A stretch of 64,000 bases of DNA from Sinorhizobium terangae (GCF_029714365.1 NZ_CP121660.1:682001-746000); one strand, 5' to 3'. Shown: positions 10,801-19,800, numbered from the stretch's first letter. The notes: generated from the letters alone by a model not told the origin. Program-made: numbers and translations.

Positions 10801-10905
10801 TTCGTCATCCCGACAATCTTCACGCTGATTGACGATCTACATATCGCTTTCAAGCGGCACTTCGTATCCATCGCCGCTGATGCACAAACACTGGCAAAAC
10901 CTTAA
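7825..10905 (+). CDS. RND efflux pump, AcrB/MdtB-like inner-membrane transporter
   Basis: Proton-driven inner-membrane pump of 1026 residues, the standard RND length. TM1 is near the N-terminus (PVPVVLLFALLTVCGLLAF). A large periplasmic loop follows, then TM2-6 with the proton-relay acidic pair in GILVDDAIVEIENIE of TM4. A second periplasmic loop and TM7-12 complete the duplicated fold. The acidic pair and the porter-domain order fit the hydrophobe/amphiphile (HAE1) subfamily. It is the last gene of the operon. The substrate is unknown. Confidence 0.95.
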   Translation: MNISTWSIRNPVPVVLLFALLTVCGLLAFLRLQVQDFPDMDLPTIKIVGTLEGAAPTQLETEVARKIEDKLASLSLLDHITTTITDGNVTISVSFKLEKNSEAALNEVRNAVDSAKSELPSAMDTPTVSKVTVQSSVLLAFAVRSDKLDEAELSWFVDNDMTKALLSGGGVGQVTRIGGVDREAHVDLRPDVLTSLGITAADISSKIKSVQSDISGGRGDIGALRQTVRVMGAVPSVDDLASLAIPLSNGQNVRLDDVATVTDSYADRSSIAYLDGKPAIAVQIYRLNGFSDTAVADEIQAKMREFAAANPEVQIVDAYTTVKPIIENYDGSMHMLYEGAFLAVVVVWAFLRDWRATFLSAIALPLSVIPTFLVMYLADFSLNTVTLLALSLVVGILVDDAIVEIENIERHLGMGKTARDAAMEAADEIGLAVIATTFTLVAVFLPTAFMGGVPGLVFRQFGVTAAAAVLASLLVARFITPMMAAYLMKAHPKEEKDGWVMRTYLSVVKACLRHRLITMLATSALLVASLMAIPFLKTGFLPASDNSQTQVNLTLSPGSTLEMTDTTSRRAAEIISKLPDVTGVYVSVGSSSSGSGPDSSTTSDITKATVVVNLTDMSDRDRKQTEIERDIRNALSVLPGATVEVGSGGNGTKLEITIAGDDADALDRAASSLEDQLRTLNGVGAVTSSASLQAPEVQIKPDFPKAAALGVTSEAIAEAVRVSTNGDYSNSMAKLNLPQRQIDVRVRLDPKSRTDIDAISRIQVSGAKGKVSLGTIADISIGGSPSEINRIDRARNVTLSVELNGRILGDVNREAQALSALRQLPPGVYQVQQGELQQSSELFESFAIAMAIGVFCVYAVLVLLFHDFLQPVTILMALPLALGGALVPLLVTGMSFSMPAVIGLILLMGIVTKNSILLVEYAIMSRRQGVPRFDALVDACHKRARPIIMTTIAMGAGMIPVALSLTGGDPSFRQPMAIVVIGGLLTSTFLSLFVIPTIFTLIDDLHIAFKRHFVSIAADAQTLAKP

Positions 10906-11333
10906 CTCGGCACAGTCGGGTCGTTGGCGGAATGTTGCCCTACAGCGCTGTTGCCACGACCCCCGCTCACCATCGACCTGTGCCGCTGACGGCGACACCT
11001 GGAAGGACCGGATTGGGCTCAATCGAGCCATTGCCGGTCCTCGTCCCCTAAGGCCGCAAAGGGTCGAGAGCAGCCGTACACCAGCATTCGGCGCAGCACT
11101 CGTGCGTTCTCGTTCTGTTCTCAAAACATCGCGTAATCTATCAACAGGAACTGGCCGAAGGTCGGCGCCGATCGCTGCCGACTTTCACGAATTCGGCAGG
11201 GTCAACCGGCGCTCCCCGAGGGACGAAAGGGGGAATTGACCCTCGCCGTCTCCGCGCCGATGGCCGCCGCAACGACGCTCAGCTCAATGAGGCGGTAGTT
11301 CGCTGTCAGCTTAACCGGCTCCTCCTTGGAGCT
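10906..11333. other. non-coding stretch with a hairpin repeat
   Basis: No credible gene. It holds a hairpin at 11005-11040 (outer stem GGACCGG/CCGGTCC, inner stem GGCTC/GAGCC), which may terminate the RND operon. The core TGGGCTCAATCGAGCCAT recurs at about 46751, so this looks like a dispersed intergenic repeat. Confidence 0.55.
11005..11040. repeat. nested hairpin, dispersed intergenic repeat
   Basis: The 7-bp outer stem encloses a 5-bp inner stem with loop AATC. The inner core is shared with a second intergenic site near 46751-46768. Confidence 0.5.
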
Positions 11334-13076
11334 TCAGCTTCGGATGTGGGATGACGAGGCCGGTCTGCTTTGCAGGAAGTCGAAGTCGCAGCCTTCGTCG
11401 GCCTGCAAGACATGATCGCGGTAAAGCATATCGTAACCCCGAAGCGCCGGACGCTTTTCTATCGTCCGCTCAGCACGCCGGGTCTCCAGTTCCTCATCGG
11501 AAACGAGAAGGCGGATCGAGTGATCTTTTACACTCAGCGCGATCGAGTCCCCGTTACGGATCAGACCGATCGGACCACCCGAAGCAGCATCCGGCGCGAC
11601 ATGCAGAACGATGGTGCCGTAGGCGGTCCCACTCATACGTGCATCGGAGATACGCACCATGTCCTTGACGCCGGCACGTGCGAGCTTGGCCGGGATCGGG
11701 ATGTAACCAGCCTCCGGCATGGCAGCGTCGCTGAGCGGACCGGCATTCTGGAGAACAAGGAAGTCGTCCGCCGTAACGTCGAGGTCGGGATCGTCGATGC
11801 GAGCCGCAAGATCCTGCAACGAAGTGAAGACGACGGCACGGCCGGTTTTCTCGAAGAGATTGGGGTCTGCGGCCGAGCGCTTGATGATCGCGCCGCGCGG
11901 CGCCATGTTCCCGAACAGGGCGAGAAGCCCGCCGCTTTCACGAATGGGAGCATAGAACGACTTCACGACATTGCGATCAACCCAGGGGTCCGCCGCCTGG
12001 ATGCGGTCGCCAATGGTTTCGCCAGTGATCGTCTCGCAGTCGAGGTGAAGGAGATGCTTCAGCTCCCGCATGACGGCCGGAATGCCTCCGGCCGCATGCA
12101 GGTCTTCCATATAAGCGGCGCCGGTCGGCTTGAGGTCGACGAGTACGGGCGTCGTGTCGCTAATCTCATTCATCCGATTCAGGTCGATCTTCACCCCGAG
12201 GCGGCCGGCAATGGCGGCGAGGTGGATGATAGCGTTGGTGGAACCGCCGATCGCCATCAGGATGCGCACGCCGTTTTCCAGCGCTTTCTCCGTGATGATC
12301 TTCCTGGGTGTCCTGTCCGTGCCGATCAGCTGGACGGCGAGACGGCCGGTTTCCTCGGCCATGCGCAGGCGATCCGCATCGACTGCGGGGATGGCTGCGG
12401 AGCCTGCGGGCATCATGCCGATAGCTTCGGCAAGCGAGGCCATGGTGCTGGCCGTTCCCATCACCGCGCAAGTGCCGCTGGTGGACGCGAGGCGCTTTTC
12501 GACCTCGCCGATGCCCTGATCGTCGACGTCGCCCGCGCGATAGCGCTGCCAGAAGCGGCGGCAGTCGGTGCAGGCGCCGAGACGTTCACCACGATGACGG
12601 CTGGTCGACATGGGGCCGGCGACGAGCTGGATAGACGGAAGGCCGGCGGATGCAGCGCCCATCAGCTGCGCGGGAACGGTCTTGTCGCAGCCGCCGAGGA
12701 GAACCACCGAGTCCATCGGCTGCGCGCGGGTCATCTCCTCGACATCCATGGACATGAGATTGCGAAACTTGAGGCTCGTCGGGCTGAGGAAGACCTCGCC
12801 GAGCGAGATCGTCGGGAACTCGACAGGCAGCGCGCCTGCGGCCAGCACGCCGCGCTTCACCGCCTCGATCATCTCGGGGAAATGCCGGTGACAGTTGTTG
12901 AAGCCGCTCGCCGAGTGGGCGATGCCGACGATTGGCCGGTCGAGCATCTGCCGGCTATAACCCATGGAGCTGGCGAAGGATCGGCGCAGATAGATGCTGA
13001 ACCCCCGGTCGCCATAGCTGGTCAATCCGCGCGAAAAGCCCGTTTCCTTGCCGGAATTGTTGTGGTCGTCACACAT
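11334..13076 (-). CDS. IlvD/Edd-family dehydratase (sugar-acid or dihydroxy-acid)
   Basis: Iron-sulfur dehydratase of 580 residues. It removes water from a 2,3-dihydroxy acid or an aldonic acid to give a 2-keto acid. Conserved cluster cysteines are visible in GFNNCHR, LLGGCDKTVPA and GTCAVMGTAST. The downstream GSTNAIIHL, and GRAVVF and DARMSGTAYG blocks, are family hallmarks. I chose ATG at 13076 (MCDDHNNSG) with GAGGAAG upstream; the open frame reaches 13298 but that part is the shadow of the aldehyde dehydrogenase gene. It is the last gene of the IclR-headed operon, so an aldonate or related acid is more likely than branched-chain amino-acid synthesis. Confidence 0.9.
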   Translation of the reverse strand: MCDDHNNSGKETGFSRGLTSYGDRGFSIYLRRSFASSMGYSRQMLDRPIVGIAHSASGFNNCHRHFPEMIEAVKRGVLAAGALPVEFPTISLGEVFLSPTSLKFRNLMSMDVEEMTRAQPMDSVVLLGGCDKTVPAQLMGAASAGLPSIQLVAGPMSTSRHRGERLGACTDCRRFWQRYRAGDVDDQGIGEVEKRLASTSGTCAVMGTASTMASLAEAIGMMPAGSAAIPAVDADRLRMAEETGRLAVQLIGTDRTPRKIITEKALENGVRILMAIGGSTNAIIHLAAIAGRLGVKIDLNRMNEISDTTPVLVDLKPTGAAYMEDLHAAGGIPAVMRELKHLLHLDCETITGETIGDRIQAADPWVDRNVVKSFYAPIRESGGLLALFGNMAPRGAIIKRSAADPNLFEKTGRAVVFTSLQDLAARIDDPDLDVTADDFLVLQNAGPLSDAAMPEAGYIPIPAKLARAGVKDMVRISDARMSGTAYGTIVLHVAPDAASGGPIGLIRNGDSIALSVKDHSIRLLVSDEELETRRAERTIEKRPALRGYDMLYRDHVLQADEGCDFDFLQSRPASSSHIRS

Positions 13077-13086
13077 GTTTTCTTCC

Positions 13087-14526
13087 TCACGCGACCCGCA
13101 TCTTGATGTATTTGGCTTCGAGATAGTCGAAGATTCCGAGCCGGCCTCCCTCACGGCCCATGCCGCTTTCCTTGATCCCGCCGAAGGGGATCTCGGCTGC
13201 GGCAAGCAGCATGTCGTTGACGCCAACCATGCCGACTTCGAGCGCTTCCGCCGCCCTGTTCGCGCGCTCGAGCGAACGCGAGAAGACGTAGCCCGCAAGG
13301 CCGAAGGGCACGTCGTTGGCGCGCTTCACGGCATCGTCAAAGTCGGAGAAGCGCGCGATCGGGGCGACGGGGCCGAACGGCTCCTCCGACATGATAAGTG
13401 CATCGTCCGGAACGTCGCCGAGAACCGTCGGACGATAGAAGAAGCCGCGATTGCGGTCAGCCGGGATTTCGCCGCCTGCAAGCAGCGTCGCGCTCTTGGC
13501 CAGGGCATCGGAGACCATGCTGACGATACGCTCGCGGCCGCGGGCGTTGGCCATCGGGCCCATTTCCACGCCGTCGTCGCTGCCGCGGCCGATTTTGAGG
13601 CCGTTGGCGACGTCGGCCATCGTACGCGCGAAGGGCTCGTAAATGGAGTCGTGGACATAGAAGCGGCTTGGCGAGATACAGACCTGACCGGCATTGCGGA
13701 ACTTGGCGCGGGCACAGGCGGTGGCGGCAGCAACCGGATCGGCATCTTCCAGCACGAGAACCGGCGCATGGCCACCCAGCTCCATCGACACCTTCTTCAC
13801 GGTGTCGGCGCATTGCCTGAGGATCAGCTTCCCGACCGCGACGGAGCCGGTGAGCGAGACCTTCCTGATCGTCGGCGAGGCGATCAGGTGGGTCGATACA
13901 TCGGAAGAGTTGCCGCTGACCACATTCAGCACGCCGGCGGGCAGGCCAGCCCTCATGGCGGCTGCCGCGATGTGCAGCGTGCTCGACGGCGCTTCCTCCG
14001 AGGGCTTGATGACGATGGGGCAGCCGGCGGCAAGCGAGGCGGCGATCTTGCGGGCTGGAAGCAGCGCCGGGAAGTTCCAGGCGGTGAAGGCGGCCACCGG
14101 GCCGACCGGATCGAACCGGACGTCGAGACGCACGTTCGGGTCGCGCCCGCCGAGAACGTGGCCGAAGATGCGCCGCGCCTCGTCGGCATACCAATCAAAC
14201 TGATCGATGGCGGCGTTCCATTCACCTGTGGCTTCCGTAATGGGCTTGCCCGTTTCGGCGGACATGTCGCGCGCTGCACGGTCCGAGAGGCTACGCATTT
14301 CCCCGGCGATGCGACGGAGGATGGCGCTCCGTTCCCAGCCGGGAACCTTGCCCCAGCGCGGGGCCTCGCGGGAGAGGACGCTCAGAACCTCGTCGAGATC
14401 CGTGGCGTCGGCCGAGGGAAGATGGCCGATGATCTCTTCATCGACAGGATCGATGACGGGTCGGGTCTGCCCGCTGCGCGAGGCACGCCACTGACCGTCT
14501 ATCAGCAGTCCGAATTGTTCATACAT
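13087..14526 (-). CDS. NAD(P)-dependent aldehyde dehydrogenase (semialdehyde type)
   Basis: Oxidises an aldehyde or semialdehyde to the acid; 479 residues. The catalytic set is complete: N151 (TAWNFP), E249 (SMELGGHAP) and nucleophile C283 (NAGQVCISP). The cofactor site has KPSEEAP and the GS loop TGSVAVG. The sequence style is that of succinate- or 2-oxoglutarate-semialdehyde dehydrogenases. It lies 10 bases before the dehydratase gene and just after the ThDP enzyme. In pentonate pathways a dehydratase and such a dehydrogenase act in series, which fits the pairing but does not prove the substrate. Confidence 0.92.
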   Translation of the reverse strand: MYEQFGLLIDGQWRASRSGQTRPVIDPVDEEIIGHLPSADATDLDEVLSVLSREAPRWGKVPGWERSAILRRIAGEMRSLSDRAARDMSAETGKPITEATGEWNAAIDQFDWYADEARRIFGHVLGGRDPNVRLDVRFDPVGPVAAFTAWNFPALLPARKIAASLAAGCPIVIKPSEEAPSSTLHIAAAAMRAGLPAGVLNVVSGNSSDVSTHLIASPTIRKVSLTGSVAVGKLILRQCADTVKKVSMELGGHAPVLVLEDADPVAAATACARAKFRNAGQVCISPSRFYVHDSIYEPFARTMADVANGLKIGRGSDDGVEMGPMANARGRERIVSMVSDALAKSATLLAGGEIPADRNRGFFYRPTVLGDVPDDALIMSEEPFGPVAPIARFSDFDDAVKRANDVPFGLAGYVFSRSLERANRAAEALEVGMVGVNDMLLAAAEIPFGGIKESGMGREGGRLGIFDYLEAKYIKMRVA

Positions 14527-14536
14527 GGTCGTTCTC

Positions 14537-16429
14537 TCAGATCAAGGTGCGGGCATATTGCCGCTGGACGTCGTCGACCCAGTTGCCCACGTTCCACTGG
14601 CCATAGGCGCCGAGGCCGACGGCGGGGTCCTCGCCGAAATAGACGGGAACGTGGACAAGGCTGAGGCCCGGCCAGGCTCGCGCCTCCTCGAGGGCGGCTG
14701 TCAGGCTCTCTTCGTCCTCGCCGCCCGATAGAGCGCGTACGCCGCTCACTGCCTCGGCCAGCTTCACGTAGTCGACGGCGACGCCGTCATTGGTGCGGAA
14801 ATCGCGGCCGTATTGCGCGTGCTGCAAATGGCTGATGGCGGCCATGCGGCGGTTGTCGAGGAGCAGGATCGTGCCGTGCACGCCATGTTCGACACCGTCG
14901 ATCAGCACCTGCGGGTTCATCATGAAGGAGCCGTCGCCGGTGAAGGCGATGCCGTAGCGTCCCTTGTCGGCGATGCCGGCGGCAAGCAGCGCGCTGACGG
15001 CAAAGCCCATGTAGGACGCGCCGGTCTCGGTGAAGGTTTCGAAGGGTGCCTGGTCCTCGACGATCTGGAAACCGTTCGCCTGGACGTCACCCGCATCGAA
15101 GAATTTCAGGGCGCCGTGCCGGCGGCAGAAATCGGCGGCAAGCCGGATGACGCGAGGCTGGGTCAGCACCGGTCTTTGCCAGACAGGATCAAAAACCGGC
15201 GGCGAGGATGCCTGGCGGGCAAGAAAATCGTCCCAATCCGCTCGCTTGACGGTGCCGGCTTTCAGCCAAGCCGCTTTGCGCGGATCGGGCTGTCTATCCG
15301 CCAGCATTGCGGCCAACCGCCCGGCAACGACGGATGCATCGCCAGTCAGTGCGATCGTGTTGTTGTAGTGCTGCACGTCGACTGGGTCAGCATTGATATT
15401 GACGACATGACGCACGTTGGGCCAGCCGATGCCCGAGCAATCCGCCTGGCAGACGGCGCGGCTGCCGATGACAATGAGGAGGTCGGCCTCGTCCATCGCC
15501 CAGTTGCCGCTGATCGAGCCCTTGGAACCGCCAACACACATGTTCTGCGGATGATCGGCCGGCATGACGCCGCTGGCCCCGGGGCTGGAGACGACAAGCG
15601 CACCAGCCGCCTCGGCCAGCCGCCGGACGCTTTCGGCTGCGGTGCGGCTGCCGCCGCCAAGCTTGATCGCCACCTTCGACGCTGAGCCGATAACGTTCGC
15701 TGCTAACCGGAATGGGCCGTCGTCAGCCGGTGCGAGCGCGGGGAAGACCGGCCGGTCGGGCAGGGCGTCGAGGCGCAGCGTTACCGGTGCGGGCTGCGTG
15801 TTGAGCGGCAGGTTCATGTAGAAGGGGCCGGGGCGCCACGGGTGGAAAACGCAAGTTGCGCCCTTGCGCAGTCCATCCCGCAGCGCGCCCGGAGTATGCA
15901 GCGTATAGGCGCTTCCCATAAGGGAGGTAATTTGGGAAAAGACGCCCTGTGCCGGTTTCGGTACCTGCTGCATATTGTAACCTTCGCCCTGTGTCGTCTC
16001 GTCGCCGTAGAGATGATAGAGGCCGACGCCGTTGGAGGCGGCGGCAAGTGATGCCGCCATCGCCTGGAAGGCGCCCGGCCCGATCGATGTGACGACGGCG
16101 CCGACCTCGCCATAGACCCAGGAGAGTGCCGTGCCGGCATGCGCCATTTCCACCTCGTTGCGGAACTGCCAGCAGCGCACGAGACCCTCGGCCTCATAAG
16201 CGTCAAGCACATCGGCGAGCGCGGTGCTGCCATGGCCGAAGATCGCGAGATATTTGGTCACGCCCTGTCGCATCAGGCCGAGAACCAGCGCCTCGACCAG
16301 CGGTATCGTCACGGGTGCGCTGAGGCGGTCCGCATCTAGCGCGGCCTTCAGTCCTCCAGCGGCGCTGAGCCAGGCGGCGCGGTCGGTGGCTGTATGCGTG
16401 GGGCCATTGGGAAACGGGAGAAGCGTCAT
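14537..16429 (-). CDS. thiamine-diphosphate enzyme, acetolactate synthase/IolD-like
   Basis: ThDP-dependent carboligase or C-C hydrolase of 630 residues, close in size to IolD. The N-terminal PYR domain carries the activating Glu in FRNEVEMAHAG. A central Rossmann-like domain follows. The C-terminal PP domain has the metal/ThDP motif GDGSFMMNPQ with the later LLLDNRR standing in for the usual NN. The start at 16429 overlaps the stop of the dehydrogenase gene in an ATGA; the open frame upstream of it is a shadow. Neighbours suggest it cleaves a diketone or keto acid made by the Gfo/Idh enzyme. IolD is one option; the exact reaction is not assigned. Confidence 0.85.
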   Translation of the reverse strand: MTLLPFPNGPTHTATDRAAWLSAAGGLKAALDADRLSAPVTIPLVEALVLGLMRQGVTKYLAIFGHGSTALADVLDAYEAEGLVRCWQFRNEVEMAHAGTALSWVYGEVGAVVTSIGPGAFQAMAASLAAASNGVGLYHLYGDETTQGEGYNMQQVPKPAQGVFSQITSLMGSAYTLHTPGALRDGLRKGATCVFHPWRPGPFYMNLPLNTQPAPVTLRLDALPDRPVFPALAPADDGPFRLAANVIGSASKVAIKLGGGSRTAAESVRRLAEAAGALVVSSPGASGVMPADHPQNMCVGGSKGSISGNWAMDEADLLIVIGSRAVCQADCSGIGWPNVRHVVNINADPVDVQHYNNTIALTGDASVVAGRLAAMLADRQPDPRKAAWLKAGTVKRADWDDFLARQASSPPVFDPVWQRPVLTQPRVIRLAADFCRRHGALKFFDAGDVQANGFQIVEDQAPFETFTETGASYMGFAVSALLAAGIADKGRYGIAFTGDGSFMMNPQVLIDGVEHGVHGTILLLDNRRMAAISHLQHAQYGRDFRTNDGVAVDYVKLAEAVSGVRALSGGEDEESLTAALEEARAWPGLSLVHVPVYFGEDPAVGLGAYGQWNVGNWVDDVQRQYARTLI

Positions 16430-17511
16430 GCGGACCTCCCGCTCCTGAGGTCCACGGGGCGGCCGATACGTGCGGATTCGTCTGCGGCGAGCGCGAAGCG
16501 CAGGATCTCGCGGGCCTGGCGTGGCGTCAGCACGGGGGCGGCGCCGGTACCGATTGCGTCGATATAGTGCCGGGTCGACAGGACGAAGCTCTGCTCCCAA
16601 CCCGTCGGAATGTCGCGAAATTCCTTCAATCTGCCGTCGCTGTAAACCACGACCGGCGGAACGTCAGCGAGCCGCCCGTGGCCACCGTTGATCCAGATGA
16701 CGCCCTGGGTGCCGGTAATCTCCACGCGGTCGTCCTGCGCATAGTGTCGCGTCGCCAGTTCCATCTCCGGCGAATAGACAATCTCGAGATTGCCGATGCG
16801 GTTGCCGGGAAAGCGGAAAGAGATTTGCGACTGGGCGTCGAAGCGAATGCCGCCGGGGCCTTCGGTGTCACCGATGAAGGCGTGGACTTCGTCCGGCTCA
16901 CCCATGAAGTGCCAGGCCAGCGCAAATTTATGGTGGCCATCGTCGAAGACCAGTGGCCCGCCGCCGGACTGATCCTGCTTCTGGCGCCAAGCATTCGCGG
17001 CGGCCGGCACATTCCAGGCCGTGGCGCTGCGCGCCGGATTGGACTTGATGCGGATGGAGAGCGGCGTTCCGATGGCGCCCTGGTCGATCAGGTCGCGCGC
17101 CTTGAGCACCGGCGGATAGAAGATGAAGTTCTCGAAGATCTTGACTGGCCGGTCATAGGCCTCGGCCGCTGCCACGAGCTGGTCCGCCTCCTCAAGCGAA
17201 ACGCACATAGGCTTCTGCAGGGAGACGATCTTGCCGGCGTCCATCGCCTTGAGCGCGGCGCTAAGATGCAGGTGATGCGGCAGGAGGATTTCCACCAGAT
17301 CGACATCGGGCCTTGCGAGGACAGCGTCGAGCTCGGTCTCGATCGCAACGCCCTCTATTCCCCATTCCATTGCTTTGGTCGCGGCCAGTGCCGGGTCCCG
17401 GTCACACAGTGCGACGATACGGCTTGCCGGGTTCTTGAGATATTCGATGGCGTGAAGATCGGATATGCGACCGGTGCCGATAATGGCGACCCTAATCGGG
17501 TTGGTACTCAT
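16426..17511 (-). CDS. Gfo/Idh/MocA-family sugar or polyol dehydrogenase
   Basis: NAD(P)-dependent oxidoreductase of 361 residues that oxidises a sugar, inositol or sugar derivative. The N-terminal Rossmann fold opens with VAIIGTGRISDLHA. The catalytic Lys lies in LQKPMCV, a variant of the usual EKP motif. The substrate-domain DDGHHKFALAWH holds the second conserved His region. A ribosome site (AAAGG) sits inside the end of the IclR gene, which overlaps it by 20 bases. The gene is second in a five-gene operon with ThDP enzyme, aldehyde dehydrogenase and dehydratase. Confidence 0.92.
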   Translation of the reverse strand: MSTNPIRVAIIGTGRISDLHAIEYLKNPASRIVALCDRDPALAATKAMEWGIEGVAIETELDAVLARPDVDLVEILLPHHLHLSAALKAMDAGKIVSLQKPMCVSLEEADQLVAAAEAYDRPVKIFENFIFYPPVLKARDLIDQGAIGTPLSIRIKSNPARSATAWNVPAAANAWRQKQDQSGGGPLVFDDGHHKFALAWHFMGEPDEVHAFIGDTEGPGGIRFDAQSQISFRFPGNRIGNLEIVYSPEMELATRHYAQDDRVEITGTQGVIWINGGHGRLADVPPVVVYSDGRLKEFRDIPTGWEQSFVLSTRHYIDAIGTGAAPVLTPRQAREILRFALAADESARIGRPVDLRSGRSA

Positions 17512-18250
17512 GCGATGGGCCTTTCTGCGGTGAAGGTATGGAAGCGGATGTGACGATGTGGCCGAGCTCGGCGAGGCGCTCGTCGGTCACGCGGACGGAG
17601 GGGCCGGAGACGCCGACGGCGGCGATCATGTGGCTGTGATCGTCGTAGATGGGACGGGCGACGCAGCGGATGCCGGGCGCAAATTCCTCGTTGTCTATGG
17701 AATAGCCCCGTGCACGGGTGCGCGCGATCTCGTCGTCGAGAGATCGGCGCGTCGTCAGTGTACGCGCCGTGAAGGACGGGAAGGGGCCCTCGAGCTGGGC
17801 GTCGCCAAAGGCAAGAAACGCCTTGCCGAGCGCCGTGCAATGGAGCGGCGCAAGGGCGCCGATCGGATGATCGACCTTGAGCGGCAGCGAGGAATCGATC
17901 TTGTCGATATACCAGACGCGGCTACCGACCAGCACGGCCATGTGGGCGCATTCGCCGGTCTCGGCGACGAGTCGTTCGAGCACCGGGCGCCAGGCTTCCT
18001 TCACCGAGACGATGTCGATCAACGAATGGCTGCTTGCCGTATGTCGCGCGATCTTGTCGGTCGGCTGGTAGCGGCGGGCCGAATCCTGGGTCGCGTAGCC
18101 GGCGGCGACCAGTGTCTTCATCAGATGCGACGCATTGGACTTATCCACGCCCAGTGCCTCGGCGACGTCGGTCAACCGGGCCGGCTCACGGCTTGCCGCA
18201 AGAAAGTCGAGGGCCTCTAGGCCGCGCGTGAGAGATTGCAAAAGGCGCAT
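17492..18250 (-). CDS. IclR-family transcriptional regulator
   Basis: Local regulator of 252 residues. An N-terminal winged helix (about residues 1-65, VAEALGVDKSNASHLMKTL) binds DNA, and a C-terminal GAF-like effector domain follows. I chose ATG at 18250 (MRLLQSL) because GAAGGAG lies 9 bases upstream; longer frames up to 18349 have in-frame ATGs without such a site. It is the first gene of the catabolic operon and divergent from the ABC importer, so it likely controls both through the 216-base gap. Confidence 0.9.
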   Translation of the reverse strand: MRLLQSLTRGLEALDFLAASREPARLTDVAEALGVDKSNASHLMKTLVAAGYATQDSARRYQPTDKIARHTASSHSLIDIVSVKEAWRPVLERLVAETGECAHMAVLVGSRVWYIDKIDSSLPLKVDHPIGALAPLHCTALGKAFLAFGDAQLEGPFPSFTARTLTTRRSLDDEIARTRARGYSIDNEEFAPGIRCVARPIYDDHSHMIAAVGVSGPSVRVTDERLAELGHIVTSASIPSPQKGPSHEYQPD

Positions 18251-18310
18251 CGGTGTAAACTCCTTCGGGGTGCCGTTCATTTGCGCCATGCTAAACTCAA
18301 GTACAGCATA

Positions 18311-18414
18311 TGGCAACAAAATCGGTGACGTCGCCCGACATGGGAACAAGTTGCCGGTTTTGTTTCAAAATGCAATACTTTTGTGTTGACAGGGGCAACA
18401 AATTTGCCGAATTC
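18311..18414. promoter_or_regulatory. divergent control region, IclR site candidates and importer promoter
   Basis: GGCAACAAA occurs at 18312-18320 and 18394-18402, with related TTTTGTTTC between them. A promoter-like TTGACA at 18386-18391 is followed 17 bases later by GAATTC (18409-18414), pointing at the binding-protein gene. The second GGCAACAAA lies in its spacer, where a bound regulator would block RNA polymerase. This is inferred from position and repetition only. Confidence 0.4.
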
Positions 18415-18466
18415 TGAGTGTGTGAGGCAGGAAGTTTAACAATCGAAAACTTTACGGGAGGTTCCT

Positions 18467-19738
18467 ATGTTTTCCATCACACGGCGCTCGCTCATGCTTG
18501 CAGCGCTCCTGGCGTCGGCGGCGGGAGGGGCTAACCCCACCTTCGCCCAGTCGGGCGACGTCACGATCAGCCACTATTTCACGGGCGAACTCGGGTTGAA
18601 GGCCTTCAACGAGCAGGTCGAGAAGTTCGAGCAGGCGACCGGCGTCAAGATGAAGGAAAGCCCGGTCGGCCACGAGGACTTCAAGACCGACATTCTCGTG
18701 CGGGCGGCAGGCCACAGCCTCCCTGATGTCTTCAGCTACTGGGCCGGCGCGCGCGTCGATTTCATCGTCAAGTCCAGCAGCTTGCGCCCGATCGACAACA
18801 TGTGGGCGAGCGAGAAGCTCGACAGCGTCGTCGCCAAGCCCATCGCCGACAGCGCGACGCTCTATGACGGCAAGCGCTTCCTCGTGCCGTTCAACTATCA
18901 CTACGCCGGCCTGTTCTATAACAAGAAGGTGCTTGCCGATGCAGGCATGGCGGCGCCTCCGGCGACCTGGGACGAGTTCATCGCGCTCTGCAAGACCCTG
19001 AAGAAAAAGGGCGTTGCCCCCGTCGCGCTCGGTTCCAAGAACCGCTGGCCGGCGCAGTTCTGGTTCGATTACCTGCTGCTACGCACCGCCGGTCCCGACT
19101 ACCGCGCCAAGCTGATGAAGGGTGAAGCGTCCTATGACGACCCGGAAGTCGTCGCTGCCATGTCTCTCTGGAAGGACCTTCTCGACCAGGGTTTCTTCGT
19201 GGAAAACGCCAATGCCGACGACTGGACGGACGCCGCCGACAAGGTGGCCCGCGGCGATGCGGCGATGACCCTGATGGGCACATGGATCACCGGCTATTGG
19301 AACGGCGTCGGCCTTGTCCCCGGCGAGGACTACGACTTTTTCCCCTTCCCGGAGATCAAGGACGGTGTTCCGAACGCAGCGGTCGGGCCGGTCGACGGTC
19401 TGGTGATTTCCGCCAACGCGGCCAATCCGGAGGGAGCGGAGAAGTTCCTCGCTTTCATGATGTCGAACGCCGATGTCCAGGCGAAATGGGCTGAAGCGCA
19501 GGGCGCACTTTCCGCCAATGTCAATGTTGACCCGAAGACCTATAACAGCGTCATGCAGGGTGCCGCCAAGACGGTTGCCGAAGCGGAAGCCTTCGCCTTC
19601 AACTACGACCTTGCCACCACGCCGCCCGTTGCCGAAGTGGGCCTTTCCATGTTCACGCGCTTCATCGACGATCCGTCCAAGCTGGACGAAATCCTGAAGG
19701 CCGTGGCCGTGGATGCCAAGACGGCGTTCAAGCAATAG
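18467..19738 (+). CDS. ABC sugar importer, extracellular solute-binding protein
   Basis: Periplasmic ligand-binding protein of 423 residues, family 1 (MalE-like). A signal peptide covers about residues 1-28 (RRSLMLAALLASAAGG, cleavage after FAQ). Family marks are GVKMKESPVGHEDFKTDIL and the PFNYHYAGLFYNKKVL segment. The ribosome site GGGAGG precedes the start. It heads an operon with two permeases and an ATPase, divergent from the dehydrogenase/ThDP/dehydratase operon, so the imported compound is probably the substrate of those enzymes. Confidence 0.93.
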   Translation: MFSITRRSLMLAALLASAAGGANPTFAQSGDVTISHYFTGELGLKAFNEQVEKFEQATGVKMKESPVGHEDFKTDILVRAAGHSLPDVFSYWAGARVDFIVKSSSLRPIDNMWASEKLDSVVAKPIADSATLYDGKRFLVPFNYHYAGLFYNKKVLADAGMAAPPATWDEFIALCKTLKKKGVAPVALGSKNRWPAQFWFDYLLLRTAGPDYRAKLMKGEASYDDPEVVAAMSLWKDLLDQGFFVENANADDWTDAADKVARGDAAMTLMGTWITGYWNGVGLVPGEDYDFFPFPEIKDGVPNAAVGPVDGLVISANAANPEGAEKFLAFMMSNADVQAKWAEAQGALSANVNVDPKTYNSVMQGAAKTVAEAEAFAFNYDLATTPPVAEVGLSMFTRFIDDPSKLDEILKAVAVDAKTAFKQ

Positions 19739-19800
19739 ACGAATAACAGGAATGAGGATCGCGGCCCCGGGCGGGTCGCGATTTCCCGGAAAGGATACCG

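Noticed and set aside
10829..11239. 136-codon frame after the RND pump
   Set aside because: It begins inside the pump gene in another frame and covers the dispersed hairpin repeat; no domain.
11370..14664. Two long plus-strand open frames (578 and 538 codons) opposite the dehydratase and aldehyde dehydrogenase genes
   Set aside because: They are antisense shadows in high-GC DNA: the minus-strand proteins carry intact catalytic motifs, while these show no recognisable domain.
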